Assembly: GCA_033557465.1 (NCBI GenBank)
Contig: CM066044.1
Coordinates: forward strand, 192,750,184 to 192,814,183
From: Ichthyophis bannanicus
Taxonomy: Eukaryota; Chordata; Amphibia; Gymnophiona; Ichthyophiidae
DNA length: 64,000 nt
Direction of reading: 5' to 3'
Part shown: positions 61,446 through 64,000 of the stretch, one piece after another
How positions within the stretch are numbered: position 1 is the stretch's first letter
How the letters are laid out: each line of letters starts with the position of its first letter
The notes under the pieces: model-generated
Told to the model about the DNA's origin: nothing
Seen by the model: only the letters and a program-made list of their open reading frames with translations
The model's database searches: none
Made by a program: the position numbers and the translations under genes

Positions 61446-62910
61446 TTAAGGAGCTTGGCTCCCCCTAGTATCTCCTGAATCCTTAAACTTCCTTCTCCAA
61501 CACCTCTCCCCAAATAGTAGCTTACCCTTGAAGGGCAGCTTGGTGAGCCGAACCTTGGACGACATGCTGGCAGACCAGTTACACTGCCAGAGAAGACGAA
61601 CCGCCGCCGCCGCCAACACCACCATCATACTCTTCAATAATGCCCTCACCAAATTGTAAAAGGCGTCCGCCGCCAAATACGCTATGCCGGACTCTAATTT
61701 TGCTGCCTCTGAACCTTGCCCTGTAGCCAACCTCTGCTCTAGCAGATTCTGTGCACAATGCAAACATACTCTTGCCACATAAGCGCCACAAATGGAGGCC
61801 TGCAAGGCAAGAACACTGGTCTCAAAAGCCTGCTTCAGCATAGTTCCAATCCTGAGCATCCTTGAGAGCTGCTCCTCCTTCAACTGGGATGGTGGCCTTT
61901 TTTTGTTCTGGCCAATATTAGGGTGTCCACCTTTGGTAATTTGGATAGTTCTTTCTCCTCCAGTGGAAGGAAATACAAACAAGACATTGTTCTGCTTCCA
62001 TGAAAATCTGCCTCTGGCAGTTCTCATTCAGCAATCAATCATTTGCTTAATGGCCCTTATGAGCTAGGCAAGAATTCTGGGGAGTCTGAATTCCCTGAAG
62101 TTAAGGATCTTCCAAGGTCAGCTCCTCTGCAGGAGGCCCAAAAGGAATGTTAAGTGCCCCTAGGGACTGAGAAATTAATAACACCAATTCTTCTCTATGA
62201 AAGACTCTCGCTGTTTGGGTCCTCTGCCTGGAGAATTTCTCCTCTCTACTTCGGCCCCATAAGGTTCTTCCCAAAACCCCAAGGTACCTACAAGAGGATC
62301 TTCCAAGGATCCGGATCCTGGGGCCCTAGGCCCTTTGGTTTGTTCCGGTGTTTCTTGGAGCCATTTTGCAAGAGGAACTTCTCCAGTGCCAGGAAGGGGC
62401 ATCATCCAAATCTGGGTCTGGTACTATGGAGGCAGGCACTGAAGCTGCCAACAGGCCCTGCTTCATGCAGTAAGCATGGTGGAGCAGTAATACTAAATCA
62501 GGAGAAAACAGACGGCCCATGACTGGAACTTGCCCTTCCTGTTGTTTTTGCCACTTTTTGGACTTAGAAACCGAACCCGAGGCAGGTAATGGCTCACCCT
62601 GTTTATCTGCTCCATTTGCAGGGGCACTCAATATGGCTGGCTTTCCTGTCTGAATTGAGACATGCAACCGTGAAGGCAGTTCCGTTGAAGAAGCCTCCCT
62701 TGAGACTTTCCCTTGCGGCCCTGAAGCTGATTGAGACGTTTTCAGTACCTGCTCTACTGTGCAGCTCTCCTCTTGGCAAGCATGGCAAAGCCCAGCCAAA
62801 GATAATGTCCCCCCCCCCCCCAAGTCCCGCAGGTCACACAAACTGCCTTGCCTGAGGGCATGACTAATACGCAGCAGAGCTGACAAACTCTTCCTGAAGA
62901 ATTGATCACT
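61446..62910 (-). pseudogene. Broken DIRS gag (LAP2alpha-like), copy G
   Basis: The C-terminal core 61446-62027 is a 193-codon open stretch: TMLKQAFETSVLALQASICGAYVARV, AAAVRLLWQCNWSASMSSKVRLTKLPFKGKLLFGE by pieces, matching copies B and C. The N-terminal region (about 62780-62910) has GSLCDLRDLGG...LCHACQEE, a remnant of the CxxC finger start. An expanded Ala/Val run (AAAVR) lies in the core. Broken between 62027 and 62326. Confidence 0.75.
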
Positions 62911-63499
62911 GCCACAGAAGTAACTGTTCGCAAGGGGCCCCCCCCATGCCATCAGCCCCCGGGAGCCAGAGAGCTTTGCGGCACCGAGAAAAAAACCCCT
63001 CAATTCAGTTTGAAAAACAGGGCAATACTAATGCTAGCAGGCCATAAGAGGGGAGATGAGCTGCATGAAGCCCCAGCTGCGAGGGCAGTCTCAGCAGGCA
63101 CAGAGAGAGGAGAGGGAGGGAACCGGGGCTCCTGGGTTTGCACCTTTCAGAGGGCGAGAATCGTCACTGACTCAATAGTTTGCAGTTACTCAGAGGCAGG
63201 CATGATAGACATTCAGACAACCTCCCTGAGCCAATTTCTAAGGCTAATTCTTTGCCTTTTTTTTTGACACTGAATGGTTATGAGCTAATTTAAGTATATC
63301 TTTAGTACAGACCAGATGCAGAGAGCTCCTCACCATCTGCTGGAGACTAAGAATACCGACTAGCTCACTGATGCACAGAGCCCTTATGTGAAGACATTTG
63401 CAAAGCTTGTCATGCTTAGTCTCCATCTTCTGGTTGGGGTGGGGTGGGGGGGGGGGGGGCACAACCTATGCGTCTGGACTGGACCAGAGAGACGATATG

Positions 63500-64000
63500 G
63501 AAGTATTGCATTCAATATGAACAGAAACTCAGCACTCCAGCCCAATGCAACAAAGCTCCTAGAGAGACTCCACACAAACATACCTGAAAGGCTGATGTAA
63601 TAGGCTGTGCTACGCTGAGTGCAACCTACTACTTCCATTCTAATGCTAATTTTTGTACACTAAAAATTGATGTATGCCTTGCTGGGCAGACTAGATGGAC
63701 CATACTGGTCTTTATCTGCCGTCATATACAATGTAGAAGGTTTCACTGCACAAAAATTGTGTGCTAATCATGAAGTGAAGGAGTGAACTAATCTACACTA
63801 TAAACCTGCAAATGGAATTATTTCTGGTGCAGGAAAGCATGCTAATTAGCAGTTTGTTTGTTTTTAAATTTCCAGTTTAGGGCTGAAACTTTACTTTAAC
63901 CCCTAAGGTGAAGTTTTAACTTCCAACTGAATTCAATTCAAAGTCAATTGGAGTAAAATGTCACATTTTATGATAGAAACAGAAATATGATGGCAGAAAA
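63500..64000. other. Upstream intron or flank with CR1 tail
   Basis: A CR1 3' tail (GGCAGACTAGATGGACCATACTGGTCTTTATCTGCC, 63685-63725) is followed by unassigned AT-rich sequence. No RAB40C exon seen. Confidence 0.45.

Larger units (their letters stand above)
60352..63495 (-). mobile_element. DIRS-type retrotransposon relic, copy G
   Basis: The minus-strand order is right ITR (about 63300-63495, AGTCCAGACGCATAGG on the minus strand, like copy H left end), gag (61446-62910) and RT (60355-61180). The recombinase side is missing and the element abuts a CR1 3' end at 60350. It contains poly-C (62811-62821) and poly-G (63447-63461) runs. Confidence 0.75.

Noticed and set aside
1..64000. CRISPR arrays, tRNA or rRNA genes, bacterial operons
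   Set aside because: No regular spaced repeats or functional tRNA folds were seen; tRNA-like segments are SINE heads, and the window is vertebrate.

Overview
This is vertebrate nuclear DNA with no prokaryotic operon structure. The only host gene found is RAB40C on the minus strand, represented by two exons (42259-42336 and 14860-15082) joined across an intron of about 27 kb. The earlier exons lie beyond the right edge of the window and the SOCS-box and C-terminal exons beyond the left edge. Almost everything else is transposable elements and their relics. DIRS-type tyrosine-recombinase retrotransposons with LAP2alpha-like gag genes, CR1-clade LINEs, a Penelope-like element, a GTF2IRD2/Charlie-like hAT and MIR/CORE-like tRNA SINEs together suggest an amphibian. 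A caecilian is my guess, by inference only.

Layout: 1-2947 is a DIRS gag/ITR relic (copy C) carrying a hAT MITE. 2948-7870 holds intronic sequence with LINE 3' ends, an old DIRS RT relic and a SINE. 7985-12603 is degenerate DIRS copy D with a SINE inside. 14860-15082 is a RAB40C exon. 16561-22215 is DIRS copy A, complete with ITRs, internal complementary region and all reading frames open. 22246-22534 is a SINE with target duplications. 23042-24640 is a damaged CR1. 24822-39866 is a hAT transposon with an imperfect 8-bp target duplication. It has been invaded by a Penelope-like element (26604-32433), which itself holds an ORF1-only L1 (28797-30455) and a 395-bp-armed palindrome bearing hammerhead-ribozyme motifs (30645-31444). 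The same hAT is invaded by DIRS copy B (33835-39784). 40557-41720 is a second CR1 with an open RT. 42259-42336 is a RAB40C exon. 43312-49640 holds DIRS relics H and E back to back. 49637-53550 contains two CR1 copies of an SGNH-esterase family. 53551-56230 holds a LINE/SINE end, a MITE and DIRS relic F. 56231-60350 is low-information intronic or upstream sequence with G-runs and CR1 ends. 60352-63495 is DIRS relic G.

Most interesting: in both well-preserved DIRS elements (A and B, different families) the gag gene and the recombinase frame are in the same phase and separated by a single UGA. The recombinase frame stays open across the whole RT/RNase H gene, which is read in the +1 phase. This gives a gag-UGA-overlap-recombinase layout with about 1.8 kb of dual-frame DNA, conserved between two diverged families.
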